NCBI RefSeq assembly: GCF_003019815.1
Contig: NZ_CP027773.1
Coordinates: 3,793,001 to 3,857,000, forward strand
Source: Variovorax sp. PMC12
GTDB taxonomy: Bacteria; Pseudomonadota; Gammaproteobacteria; Burkholderiales; Burkholderiaceae_C
Reading direction: 5' to 3'
Length of the DNA stretch: 64,000 nt
The position numbers were made by a program, and so were the translations under genes. Below the pieces are notes generated by a model that was not told the origin of the DNA, did not search any database, and worked only from the letters and a program-made list of their open reading frames with translations. Shown one piece after another: positions 52,531 through 61,236 of the stretch (its first letter is position 1; every line of letters starts with the position of its first letter).

Positions 52531-53046
52531 TTAACGACTTGGTAGCACCTCGATGCCACTCTTGCGCACCACGACCTGTACGGCCTGCTCGCTCGGCGAG
52601 AACTGCCAGACCTTGTACAGGTTCGTCTGCTTCGGCTCCTTGAGCGGCAGCACGATGCGCCAGCGCGCGGCTTCCAGCTTGCGATAGCCCGCGATGATGC
52701 CGATGGCGCGCGAATCGAGACCCGCCTCGCGCTTGAAGACGCGCTCCTCGCCGCTGCGCATGATGGCCTGGTCGGCGTTCACGAGTTCCGTTGCCAGCGT
52801 CTCGCGGTCGCGGTCCTGTAGTGCAAAGTAGTCTGCCGTCTCGAAGTTGCCGGAAGATTTCAGCTCGAACACCTTCACCAGGATGGGCGCTGCCTGGCCG
52901 CGTCCGTCGGGGTTCACGCCGTCGTCGATGCGCACGGTGACGGCATACGGTGTGGGCAATGACTTTGCCGTGGAAGCGCACCCACTGAGGCCCGCCAACA
53001 ACGGTGTGGATGCAAGTGCGCCTTGCAGCAGGCTTCGTCGATGCAT
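52531..53046 (-). CDS. tssJ: T6SS outer-membrane lipoprotein TssJ
   Basis: Outer-membrane anchored lipoprotein of 171 aa, part of the TssJLM complex. The signal peptide MHRRSLLQGALASTPLLAGL ends in the lipobox LSGC with Cys23. The mature transthyretin-like fold has the blocks YAVTVRIDDGVNPDGRGQAAP, PILVKVFELKSSGNFETADY and WQFSPSEQAVQVVVRKSGI. Start at the ATG 53044-53046 with GGGAG upstream. Divergent from the tssQ-like gene; the first gene of the minus-strand tssJ-K-L-M-tagF run. Confidence 0.92.
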   Translation of the reverse strand: MHRRSLLQGALASTPLLAGLSGCASTAKSLPTPYAVTVRIDDGVNPDGRGQAAPILVKVFELKSSGNFETADYFALQDRDRETLATELVNADQAIMRSGEERVFKREAGLDSRAIGIIAGYRKLEAARWRIVLPLKEPKQTNLYKVWQFSPSEQAVQVVVRKSGIEVLPSR

Positions 53047-53088
53047 TGATATCTCCCTGGCTGGTTCGCGGCCTATATTATCGAAGTC

Positions 53089-53109
53089 ATGCGCATTCAC
53101 CATGCGCAT
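53089..53109. promoter_or_regulatory. Twin palindrome in the divergent tssJ / tssQ-like promoter region
   Basis: The self-complementary octamer ATGCGCAT occurs twice, at 53089-53096 and 53102-53109, with a 13-bp centre-to-centre spacing, inside the 130-bp gap between two divergent T6SS operons. It looks like an operator for a dimeric regulator, possibly for both promoters. Confidence 0.45.
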
Positions 53110-53176
53110 CAGCGTCGCTGTCGCAACACTGCGGCACACTGCCTCGAACATTGCTTTCGCAAAGTAGGAGAGAAGA

Positions 53177-53584
53177 TTGAAGTCATGTCTGCCTGCTCTG
53201 GCGTTCACTCTTTGCGTGATCACGGGTTGCACGACCCCGCCGCCGCCCGAGCCCGCACCGCAACCCGAGCGCCTGAGCCAGCAGGTTGCGCGCACCACCC
53301 TCGAGCGCGCGCAACAGGCCTATGACGAAGGCGACTACGCCAAGGCCATCAGCACGCTCAAGAGCGGAGGCGTGTCGGTGTTCGACGGCGCGGAGCCGGC
53401 CACGCGCCTCGACGCGATGAAGCTCGAGGCCTTCAGCTACTGCGTGGCCAACCAGGTGCCCGAGTGCCGCGCGCAGTTCCGCAAGATCCTCGACGCCTTC
53501 CCGAACTTCGACCTCAACGTGGCCGAGCGCAAGCACCCCGTGTGGGGCCCGGCCTTCGAAGCCGCGAAGCGAATGAAGCGTTGA
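53177..53584 (+). CDS. TssQ-like T6SS-associated lipoprotein
   Basis: Envelope lipoprotein of 135 aa. Signal peptide MKSCLPALAFTLCVITGC with Cys18 as lipidation site, followed by a Pro-rich stretch and a TPR-like helical segment (ERAQQAYDEGDYAKAISTLK; RAQFRKILDAFPNFDLNVAE). The start codon is TTG with AGGAGAG upstream. I assign it to the TssQ-type lipoproteins on the basis of context and size. It precedes tagH by 64 bp and may join the outer-membrane end of the T6SS. Confidence 0.75.
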   Translation: MKSCLPALAFTLCVITGCTTPPPPEPAPQPERLSQQVARTTLERAQQAYDEGDYAKAISTLKSGGVSVFDGAEPATRLDAMKLEAFSYCVANQVPECRAQFRKILDAFPNFDLNVAERKHPVWGPAFEAAKRMKR

Positions 53585-53648
53585 CCGGCCACGCCGGTCC
53601 CCGCGCCCTGCGCACCTTGCGCGGGCGCCACAAGAACATGGAGATGCC

Positions 53649-55559
53649 ATGCGTTGGACGGTGATCGAACATGCCGGCAAGCCGGTGGCCTCGGGCCCCT
53701 CGGCGCTGCTGGCCGCACCCGGAGGAACGATCGGGCGCAGCCCCGACAACCACCTCGTGCTGCCCGACGAGCAGCGACAGATCTCTCGCCTGCAAGCCAC
53801 GGTGCGCTTCGACGAAGACGGCTCGGCGGTGCTTCGCAACATGAGCGCGGTGCTGCCCATCAGCGTCAACGGGCAAACACTGGTGCACGAGCAGGAGGCC
53901 CGCGTGGCCGACGGCGACCGCGTGGCGATCGGCAGCTACGTCCTGGAGGCCGCGAGCGCGCAGCGCGCAGCGCCGGCCGTGGTGGCTGCGCCGCCGCCGC
54001 CGCCGCCATCGCCACCGCCCTCTCTCCCTCCTCCTGCTTCGATGCCGGCGCCACAGCCGTTCGCGCCGGCGCCGGCTTCGTCCGCGCCCATCGACGCCTT
54101 GCTGCCGGCTTCTTCAGGCTCCGACGTGTTCTCCGACCTGTTCGGCGAAGGCGCCCTGCCCATCGGCGAAACGCAGCCCACCGTGGCAATGCCGCCGCCC
54201 ATGCCGATGCCGCGCGCGCCGGTGCCACCGCCTCCCTCGCCTGCCGTTCAGGTGCATGTGCCGGTACCGCCCCCGCCACCCATGCCCGCGCAGGTACCGC
54301 CGAAGTCGGCAGCCCCGGCCTCGTCGCAGATTCCTTCCGCCGAAGACTGGGACGCCATCCTCGCGAACGCGCCGCGCCGCATCGACACCACGCCCGCGCC
54401 CATGCCCGACCCGATGGCGCACGAGCCCTTCGAGCTGCCGTCGCAGGCGCGCCGCAACCCCATCGACCCGCTCGCGGAAATGAACCCGCAGGCGACCCAG
54501 GACATGTCCGACATCGCGCTCAGGCGCGGGGTCGACCCGCTCTCTTTCTTCGCGGCCGACGACAGCGCGCATTCGCCGCTGTCCGACCCGCGCCCGACCG
54601 CGCTGACGCAACACGACGCCGGGCTGCCCGGCGACGTGCACCCCGCGCTCGACCTGCTGCAGAACAACAAGCCGGCCGTGCCGGGGTACAGCCATTCGAA
54701 CCATGCGCGAGAGGTGACGGCGCAGTTCCGTCCGCCGTTGCCGGTGGCGCCCGCGCCCGTGCCTGCACCCCCTCCCGCGCCTGCGCCGGCACCTGCCGTC
54801 GCCGTGGAGACGATCGAGCAGGCACCTCCTCCTCCACCGCCTCCTCCACCGCCTCCTCCACCGCCTCCCGCGCCACCGCCAGTGGTCGCCGCACCGGCCA
54901 CGCCACCACCGCAGCCGCAACCCCCTGCACCCACTGCACCCACTGCCGACTCTTCGTCCGAAGCCCTCTTCAAGGCTTTCCTCGAAGGCGCGGGCGTGCC
55001 CGAGATCGCCGGCCAGCAGCCGCTCGACATCGAGGCCATGCAGCGCCTGGGCCGCATCATGCGGGCCTTCACCGACGGCACCATCGAGCTGCTGTCATCG
55101 CGCGCCATGCTCAAGCGCGAGGTCCGCGCCGAGATCACGATGATCGTGGACGAGGAGAACAACCCGTTCAAGATCCTGCCCAACGGCCGCGCGGTGCTGA
55201 TGCAGATGTTCGGCGCGCGCATGCCCGGCTTCCTGCCGCCCGAGGCCGCCGTGCACGACGCGCTCGGCGACCTGCAGTCGCACCAGCTCGGCATGGTCGC
55301 CGGCATGCGTGCCGCGCTGCTCACGCTGCTGCAGCGCTTCGATCCCGCGGCGCTCAGCCGCGACACGCCGCACGACGGCGGCATCGGCGAGAAGTTGCTG
55401 CCCGGTGGCCGCGAGGCGCGCCTGTGGCGCCAGCTGCAGGCGCTGCATGCCGAGACCACGTCGGCCGTGGAGGACGATTTCCAGGCCGTGTTCGGCCGCG
55501 CCTTCCAGCAGGCCTACGACAAGGAGATGGAACGGCTGAAGGAGGCGCGCCGTGGTTGA
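53649..55559 (+). CDS. tagH: T6SS-associated FHA domain protein TagH
   Basis: Cytoplasmic phosphothreonine-binding protein of 636 aa. The N-terminal FHA domain (about 20-100) shows IGRSPDNHLVLPD, ISRLQATVRF and SVNGQTLVHEQ. A very long Pro/Ala-rich linker (about 105-430, including an uninterrupted run of 14 prolines) precedes the C-terminal TagH/ImpI domain (about 430-625: FKAFLEGAGVPEIAGQ, MFGARMPGFLPPEAA, GEKLLPGGREARLW). It would bind the phosphorylated kinase and promote assembly. The stop overlaps the phosphatase start. Confidence 0.9.
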   Translation: MRWTVIEHAGKPVASGPSALLAAPGGTIGRSPDNHLVLPDEQRQISRLQATVRFDEDGSAVLRNMSAVLPISVNGQTLVHEQEARVADGDRVAIGSYVLEAASAQRAAPAVVAAPPPPPPSPPPSLPPPASMPAPQPFAPAPASSAPIDALLPASSGSDVFSDLFGEGALPIGETQPTVAMPPPMPMPRAPVPPPPSPAVQVHVPVPPPPPMPAQVPPKSAAPASSQIPSAEDWDAILANAPRRIDTTPAPMPDPMAHEPFELPSQARRNPIDPLAEMNPQATQDMSDIALRRGVDPLSFFAADDSAHSPLSDPRPTALTQHDAGLPGDVHPALDLLQNNKPAVPGYSHSNHAREVTAQFRPPLPVAPAPVPAPPPAPAPAPAVAVETIEQAPPPPPPPPPPPPPPPAPPPVVAAPATPPPQPQPPAPTAPTADSSSEALFKAFLEGAGVPEIAGQQPLDIEAMQRLGRIMRAFTDGTIELLSSRAMLKREVRAEITMIVDEENNPFKILPNGRAVLMQMFGARMPGFLPPEAAVHDALGDLQSHQLGMVAGMRAALLTLLQRFDPAALSRDTPHDGGIGEKLLPGGREARLWRQLQALHAETTSAVEDDFQAVFGRAFQQAYDKEMERLKEARRG

Positions 55560-56355
55560 AGCCGCCCGCTCTTCCTCGTCGTCCTTCGCCGTGCCGATCT
55601 CGACCTCGCAGTTCTCCTGCGTGGGCGAGCGCAGCGGCAACCAGGACGCCATCGGTTACCACCTCGACGAGCGCAACGGCTGCTTCGTGGTGAGCGACGG
55701 CGTGGGCGGCAACGCGGGCGGCGAGCTGGCCTCGCGCATCGCGGTCGACACCGCGCTCGACACCTTCGTCGACGACCCCTCTTTGGCCGCCGGCAACATC
55801 CAGCGCTGCGTGAAGGCGGCGAACGACGCCATCCTCGCGAAGCAGCGCGAACTCGCCGACCGCAGCCGCATGAGCGCGACCTTCGTTTCGCTGTTCGTCG
55901 ACCGCGCGAGCAACCAGGCCTGCTGGGCCCACGTGGGCGATAGCCGCCTCTACTGGTTCCGCCGCGGCGCGCTGATGCAGCGCACCGAAGACCACAGCCT
56001 GTCGGAACGCTCGGGCGACGCCGCCGCGAGCCAGCACCACGGCGGCGAGCGACTGGTGAAGACCAATCTGCTGTACCGCGCGCTCGGCGCGCGCGCCGCG
56101 GCCGAGGCCACCATCACCGCGACGCAGCGCCTGGCCGACGGCGACGCGTTCCTGCTGTGCACCGACGGGCTCTGGCAGCTGATCTCCCAGCAGGTGATGG
56201 AGCGCTCGCTGCAACTGGCCGACAGCGCCGAAGAATGGCTCGCGCTGCTGCGCCGCGCGGCCGAGGCCAAGGCCGACGAGACGCAGGACAACTACTCCGC
56301 GCTGGCCGTGTGGGTGGGGTTTCCGCAGCAGGTGACGCTGGCGGGGCCGGTCTGA
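55552..56355 (+). CDS. PP2C family serine/threonine phosphatase (PppA-like)
   Basis: Cytoplasmic phosphatase of 267 aa that reverses the kinase signal of the T6SS. PP2C metal-site motifs are visible: SGNQDAIG, VSDGVGGNAGGEL, CWAHVGDSRLYWFRRG, LCTDGLWQL and ETQDNYSALAVWV. The GTG start has AAGGAGG upstream and overlaps the end of tagH by 8 bp. With the FHA protein and the transmembrane kinase it completes the threonine phosphorylation pathway. It converges on the PAAR-like gene across 12 bp. Confidence 0.92.
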   Translation: MVEAARSSSSSFAVPISTSQFSCVGERSGNQDAIGYHLDERNGCFVVSDGVGGNAGGELASRIAVDTALDTFVDDPSLAAGNIQRCVKAANDAILAKQRELADRSRMSATFVSLFVDRASNQACWAHVGDSRLYWFRRGALMQRTEDHSLSERSGDAAASQHHGGERLVKTNLLYRALGARAAAEATITATQRLADGDAFLLCTDGLWQLISQQVMERSLQLADSAEEWLALLRRAAEAKADETQDNYSALAVWVGFPQQVTLAGPV

Positions 56356-56367
56356 ATCGATGCGCCT

Positions 56368-56748
56368 TCAGGGCGCCAGCATCAGCACCTTGAACTGGCT
56401 CGGCACGACGCGCATGCCGACGATGTTGCAACGGTTCTGCACCGTGATGCTGGTGACCCGCGTGGCCGGCGTACCCTTGAGAAGCACGGTGAATGCGCCC
56501 GTCACATGCCGCGATTGCTGCATGAACGTCTGGGACACGACCCCGCCCAGCACCCCGGGCTGGTCCCCCAGGGTGATCGGCGTGGTCGTCGCCATGTTGT
56601 GCGCCGGCATCGCCATGAAGAGGATGTTCCAGGCATTCGGAATGGCCATCGGCCCCAATGCCATGTTCGGGTATGGAATGGGCACCGGCGACTTGCAGAC
56701 GTCGGGGAACGCCATGTCCATCCCCATGAGCTGACAGTTGGCAAACAT
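56368..56748 (-). CDS. DUF4150 PAAR-like protein
   Basis: Small protein of 126 aa of the DUF4150 PAAR-like group that caps the VgrG spike. The opening MFANCQLMGMDMAFPDVCKS and the following PVPIPYPNMALGPMAIPNAW match the N-terminal pattern of that family, then GVVSQTFMQQSRHVTGAFTV and a terminal cysteine CNIVGMRV. It has no C-terminal toxin extension. AAGGAGGT sits just before the ATG. Last gene of the vgrG cassette, 15 bp after the DUF3540 gene. Confidence 0.85.
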   Translation of the reverse strand: MFANCQLMGMDMAFPDVCKSPVPIPYPNMALGPMAIPNAWNILFMAMPAHNMATTTPITLGDQPGVLGGVVSQTFMQQSRHVTGAFTVLLKGTPATRVTSITVQNRCNIVGMRVVPSQFKVLMLAP

Positions 56749-56763
56749 CTGGTACCTCCTTGC

Positions 56764-57408
56764 CTAGCCCATGTGGATCTGGGCCGCGTCCACTTTCACC
56801 AGCTCCTGGCCGGTGACCACCGTGTGGTGGCCGTGGATGCGCACCGTCTCGCCGGCCTTGTAGTCCATGTGGCCGGCTCGCACCTGGTCGACTTCATCCG
56901 TCAGGCGCAGCGTCTGGCGCGCCATTTGCACGATGCGGTCGGCCACGGTCTCGAAGACCTTGCCGACCAGCCGGACGCTTCCGGCCGCCGCCTGCACAGA
57001 GCGCGTGACCAGCCGCAGTTCGCCGATTTCGCACTCGCCCTCCTCCGTCTTGAGCACGAAGCGTTTCTCCGCGCGAAGCCTGAGCTCCGAAGCGCTCGCG
57101 ATGGTCACACGGCCGTTGCCGCTGGGCGCGAAGGTGACATCGCCCGCCGCCTCGATGCAGCTCGATGACGCGTCGGCCTGCTCGATCACGGCGATCAGGT
57201 AGGCGCGCGCGCTGTCGGGACCGGACACCAGCACGGTGTCGCCGCTGGCCGGCTTGAGCAGGCAGCTGGCCGCGCGACGGCAGATCCAGGCGGCACCGTC
57301 CTCGTCGTCGACGGTGACGCGCCCGTCCGGCAGCAATGCGGCGACCACCCCCTGGAAGTGGACCGGAGCCGTCAGCTTCGAGGCTTTGCGGAGTGAGACG
57401 ACTGGCAT
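56764..57408 (-). CDS. DUF3540 family T6SS-associated protein
   Basis: Protein of 214 aa of the DUF3540 family found with vgrG and DUF2169/DUF4150 genes. It contains ALLPDGRVTVDDEDGAAWIC near residue 25 and a beta-rich C-terminal half (KVFETVADRIVQMARQTLRL, then HMDYKAGETVRIHGHHTVVT) resembling the spike-like end of VgrG. Preceded by AAGGAG. A structural role in the spike or cargo complex is likely. The function is not established as far as I know. Confidence 0.8.
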   Translation of the reverse strand: MPVVSLRKASKLTAPVHFQGVVAALLPDGRVTVDDEDGAAWICRRAASCLLKPASGDTVLVSGPDSARAYLIAVIEQADASSSCIEAAGDVTFAPSGNGRVTIASASELRLRAEKRFVLKTEEGECEIGELRLVTRSVQAAAGSVRLVGKVFETVADRIVQMARQTLRLTDEVDQVRAGHMDYKAGETVRIHGHHTVVTGQELVKVDAAQIHMG

Positions 57409-57460
57409 GGAGATCTCCTTGTTTGATGGATGAACAGTGGAACGTGCAGGCCTGGCGACA

Positions 57461-58510
57461 TCAGCCCGGATGCTTGATCTCCTGGGCCCTGAACAGCTCC
57501 GGATCGTTTTCGACGATGCCGCCGCTGCCCGAAAAACGCGCACCCGTGCGCTCTGCGCGATGAAAGCGGGTGCGCAGAAAGCGCGCATCGCGCAGATCCG
57601 CGCCGTGCAGATCGGCATACGAAAAATCGGCGTCGTGCAGGTCCGCCTCGCGGAAGCCGGCATTGCCTGCCTTTGCGCGATGGAACACGCTCAGCGGCAG
57701 GCGCGAGCGGCTGAAATCGGCTCCCTCGAGCTTGGCGTCGGCCCAGATCGACTGATCGAACACGGCGTCGCTGCAATTCGCTTCACGCAGATCGGCCTCG
57801 GGGAACATGGCCTGGGCGGCATCCGCGCCGCTGAAGTTCGCCCTGGTCAGCGTGGCGCCCTTGAAGTTGCTCTGCGTGAGCACGGCGCGGCTGAAATCGA
57901 CGGCCGCCATCGCGCTGTCGGTGAACTGGCAGCGCAGGAAGGCCGTGTGCTGCAGGCGCTGACCTTCGAGATTGCACTCCATCAGGATCGAACCGTCGCA
58001 TTGGGCCTGGGCGAACTGCACCGTGCGCAGATCCATGCGGAAGAACATCAGGTGCAACAGCCGTGCCCCACGGCAGTCGAGCTGGTCGACCGTTGATTCG
58101 GTGACGACGATCTGATCGCAGATGCTCGGCTTCAGCACAGCATGCCCGAGCTCGCACCGGGTGAAAGCCACGCGCTCCAGTTGCGCGTTCCCGAAATCCG
58201 CGCGGCCCAGCGAGGATTCGAAGAAGTTGGTGTCCTGCATGAACACGCGCCCGAGCTGCGCGGCCTCCAGCCGGCACCGGAACACGCGCGCGCCCTTCAG
58301 GCTGGCGGCCGACAGGTCGGCCTGGTCGAGATTGCATTGCGTCAGCGCACTGTCGTCGAGGCTGGCACCGCGCAGATTCGCGCGGCTCAGGTCGACACGC
58401 TCCAGCTGGGCGCCCGACAAGTCGATGCCGCCGAGATCCTGGCCCGCGAAACTCGCCCCCACCACCGGTTCGCCATGCCGGATCTTGTCCAGAAGTTCCT
58501 CGACTTTCAT
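57461..58510 (-). CDS. Pentapeptide repeat protein
   Basis: Protein of 349 aa made almost entirely of pentapeptide repeats (pattern A(D/N)LxX; for example DLSGAQLERVDLSRANLRGA, then ANFSGADAAQAMFPEADLRE). It should fold into a quadrilateral beta-helix about 65 coils long in parts. The first 20 residues are non-repeat. The start ATG overlaps the stop of the larger DUF2169-pentapeptide gene (ATGA), so both are made together. A cargo or scaffold role in the T6SS cassette is possible; it lacks toxin motifs. About 60 residues at the C-terminus drift from the repeat. Confidence 0.85.
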   Translation of the reverse strand: MKVEELLDKIRHGEPVVGASFAGQDLGGIDLSGAQLERVDLSRANLRGASLDDSALTQCNLDQADLSAASLKGARVFRCRLEAAQLGRVFMQDTNFFESSLGRADFGNAQLERVAFTRCELGHAVLKPSICDQIVVTESTVDQLDCRGARLLHLMFFRMDLRTVQFAQAQCDGSILMECNLEGQRLQHTAFLRCQFTDSAMAAVDFSRAVLTQSNFKGATLTRANFSGADAAQAMFPEADLREANCSDAVFDQSIWADAKLEGADFSRSRLPLSVFHRAKAGNAGFREADLHDADFSYADLHGADLRDARFLRTRFHRAERTGARFSGSGGIVENDPELFRAQEIKHPG

Positions 58511-61218
58511 CGAACCGGCTCAGTCTTTCTCGCGGGCAAGGTCTTGGCGCCCTGGGTGTAGGCGCCGATGAAGGTGGTCGAGCCGTCGATGGCGGCCTGC
58601 GACACGTCGGCGCGGAACAGATTGGCGTCCTGCAGGCTGGCAAAGCGCAGATCGGCCTTCGAAAGATTGGCGTCGATGAGGCTGGCACCGCGCAGCGAAG
58701 CTTCGCGCAGGTCCGCGCGAATGAACAGGCTCTCGCCGGCATGCAATGCCTCCAGCCGCGCGCGCCGCAGGTCGCATTCGGAGAAGTCGCAGCCTTCGAG
58801 CCGCGCCCCCGCGAGATCGGCACCGACCAATATGGCGCCGCGCAGGCCGCACTGCCGCAGCGAAGCGGCGCGGAACACGGCCTGCACCAGGCTGCAGCCA
58901 TGCACGAAGGAACAGGTGACGAAGCTGGCCTCGGTGAAGTCGACGCCCTCGTGCGCATCGACGGTGACGAAAGCACAGGCGTCCAGCGAGGCTCGCACGA
59001 AGGATGCCCCCTTGAAGCGACACTCGATCCAGCTCACCTGCTTGAACGCGGCGTCGTCGAAAGCGATGTCTTCCAGTGCCAGCTTGACCATCGCCATCTG
59101 CTCCCACCGGGAGCCGCGCGCATCGCAGCGCGCCCATTCGCTTTCGAACAGGTCGGCCTGGTCGAACGCGGCACGCGCGAGCAGGCAGGAATGAAAAACG
59201 GTCTTGTTGCATCGCGTGTTCACGAAGCTCGCACCCGTGAAGTTCACGCCTTCGCATTGCGCCCCACCCAGGTTGGCCTCGTCCAGCCGCGCATCGGTGA
59301 GCGACGCCCGGACCAGCCGCGCGCGGGCGAGCACCGCGCGCGTGAAGTTGCAGCCATCGAGCCGCGCGTCGCTGAAGTCGACGTCTTCGAGGTTCGCTCC
59401 GGTGAAGTCGGCGCCTCGCAGATCCATGCCCGATAGATTGGCGCCGACGAAGTTCATGCCCGCGAAACGACGCTCGCCGCTGGCCGCGGCCTCGAGGCGC
59501 CGCCGCAGCCGCCTGGAGCGCAAGCTGCTGGCCGGCGGCGCCGGCTCGAGCAGGTGCGCGCCATGGAGGTGGCCCAGGCGCACACTGCGCCCGGCCTGTT
59601 CGCGCAGACGCGCGCTTTCGGCGGCTTCCTCGGCGGTACGGGGTGTCGGGCGCTCGCGCGCCGCGTCTTCCTCCATGCGCGCGAGGTCGCGCAGCAGGCT
59701 GTCCGGGTCGAATCGGCGCTGCACGGGCTTGCCGGTCCGCGAAGCCACCTCGGCCATGGCCTTGTCGATGCTCGCCTTGATCTCGCCGGACAGCTCGCGC
59801 GGATCCATCTGCGACAGCGGCGGGATGTCGACATCGGGATGAGCGGCAGCCGGCATGCCCTGCGCGACGGCCTGGGCGCGGCCCTCGGCGCCGCGGGCGA
59901 GCGCCGTCTGGCGCATCTGCTCGAAGGCTCGATCGGCCTTCTCGGCGAAATCGGGCAGATCGTCGATGGAGGCCGGTGGCTGCAGGTCCGGCTCGGCCAG
60001 GGGCGGCAGATAGCGTTCGGGATCCAGGCCCTGTTCCATCAGACGGGCGCGCAGGCGTTCGCGCTCGCGCTGACGGCCCGCGCGCAGGTTGCGCACCATC
60101 GGGAGCGAGGCGATATCGGGCATCTGCTCGCCTGCCCACGGCCCCATGACCTCCTTGGGCACCAGGTCGCTGTCGCGCAGGACCAGCACCGCCTTGGCTG
60201 GGTCGATGCGCTGCTGCAGCACCTGCTGGTAGTGGGCGATCGGCCGCGGCTGTCCGCGCAATTCGAGCGCGGGCATGATGTGCTTGACGTCGGCCGCGTC
60301 GTCTTCCGCGATGGGCGATGCACCGTGCCAGACCAGGATGACCCGCTCGGCGTGCGGAAAAAACCAGGCCGTGCTCAGGCGCAGCGCGATCTCCGACAGC
60401 GCACCGCCGTCTTTCTGGAGGCTGGCGAAACAGCGCGCCTGCCAATCGGGCAGCTGGCCGCGCATCACCGGCTGCCGCGGGTGCATGTTCCACAGTTCGT
60501 AGGCGGCGCCCGGCGGCAGTTCGCTCTGGCCGGGCAGGCGCTGGTCGGCGGGCGCGGCATTGAAGTAGCGCCAGTCCATGTCATCGGCGAAACCGGGGTA
60601 GTCGTGCTGCAGCCACTGCTGGTCGTAGGCGCGCCCCATCAGCCCGAGCCGCTGCGGCCGATCGGGGGGCACCGCGCCAAAGCCCGCGGCCACTACGCGC
60701 CGCCCGGGTGTGTCCTGGCGCGCGCCGGGCAACTCGACATTGGGAAGCCGGCGCGTACGGACGCCGTTGATCACTTCATCGAAGCTGCCGATGCCTTCCG
60801 GGTTTTCGGCCTCGCCCGGTCCGCCATAGGCGTGCGCCCAATCCAGCCTCAGGCGCTCGAACGGCTGTGCGGCCGTCGCCCGGCCGTCGAGCCAGTAGCG
60901 GTCACCGCTCACCAGCAGCGACTTGGCCTGGCCATGGAAGACGGCCTGGGCCGCGCACAGCGTCTTGTCGTCCTGGTGCGCCGTGTACGCATAGCCGCTG
61001 ACCAGCCACTCGGGCTCGATCTTCGGCACGCCCATGTCCAGCACGTTGCCCGGCCCGATCTCGTCGGCCGCCAGCTTCCAGAGATCCTGGTCGGGCATCA
61101 GCAAAGGCTCGGGCGCCAGGCTGGCCATGGCGAAGACCGACACGCCCAGGAAGTCGCGCCGCTGCCGTCGGAAGGGCCGCGTGATGATGCTCAGTCGGAA
61201 GGGCTTGATGGTCTTCAT
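58507..61218 (-). CDS. DUF2169 domain fused to a pentapeptide-repeat beta-helix
   Basis: Protein of 903 aa. The N-terminal DUF2169 domain spans about 1-345 (GVSVFAMASLAPEPLLMPDQ, SLLVSGDRYWLDG and RLDWAHAYGGPGEAENPEG are typical). A charged helical section with heptad-like runs follows (about 370-560). From about 575 to 895 there are continuous pentapeptide repeats (DLRGADFTGANLEDVDFSDA and so on). In Agrobacterium a DUF2169 protein acts as a chaperone loading a T6SS effector on VgrG. The fusion of that domain with a repeat helix is unusual. It is upstream of the second pentapeptide gene and overlaps it. Confidence 0.87.
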   Translation of the reverse strand: MKTIKPFRLSIITRPFRRQRRDFLGVSVFAMASLAPEPLLMPDQDLWKLAADEIGPGNVLDMGVPKIEPEWLVSGYAYTAHQDDKTLCAAQAVFHGQAKSLLVSGDRYWLDGRATAAQPFERLRLDWAHAYGGPGEAENPEGIGSFDEVINGVRTRRLPNVELPGARQDTPGRRVVAAGFGAVPPDRPQRLGLMGRAYDQQWLQHDYPGFADDMDWRYFNAAPADQRLPGQSELPPGAAYELWNMHPRQPVMRGQLPDWQARCFASLQKDGGALSEIALRLSTAWFFPHAERVILVWHGASPIAEDDAADVKHIMPALELRGQPRPIAHYQQVLQQRIDPAKAVLVLRDSDLVPKEVMGPWAGEQMPDIASLPMVRNLRAGRQRERERLRARLMEQGLDPERYLPPLAEPDLQPPASIDDLPDFAEKADRAFEQMRQTALARGAEGRAQAVAQGMPAAAHPDVDIPPLSQMDPRELSGEIKASIDKAMAEVASRTGKPVQRRFDPDSLLRDLARMEEDAARERPTPRTAEEAAESARLREQAGRSVRLGHLHGAHLLEPAPPASSLRSRRLRRRLEAAASGERRFAGMNFVGANLSGMDLRGADFTGANLEDVDFSDARLDGCNFTRAVLARARLVRASLTDARLDEANLGGAQCEGVNFTGASFVNTRCNKTVFHSCLLARAAFDQADLFESEWARCDARGSRWEQMAMVKLALEDIAFDDAAFKQVSWIECRFKGASFVRASLDACAFVTVDAHEGVDFTEASFVTCSFVHGCSLVQAVFRAASLRQCGLRGAILVGADLAGARLEGCDFSECDLRRARLEALHAGESLFIRADLREASLRGASLIDANLSKADLRFASLQDANLFRADVSQAAIDGSTTFIGAYTQGAKTLPARKTEPVR

Positions 61219-61236
61219 GGCGGCGGCGCACCCGCT

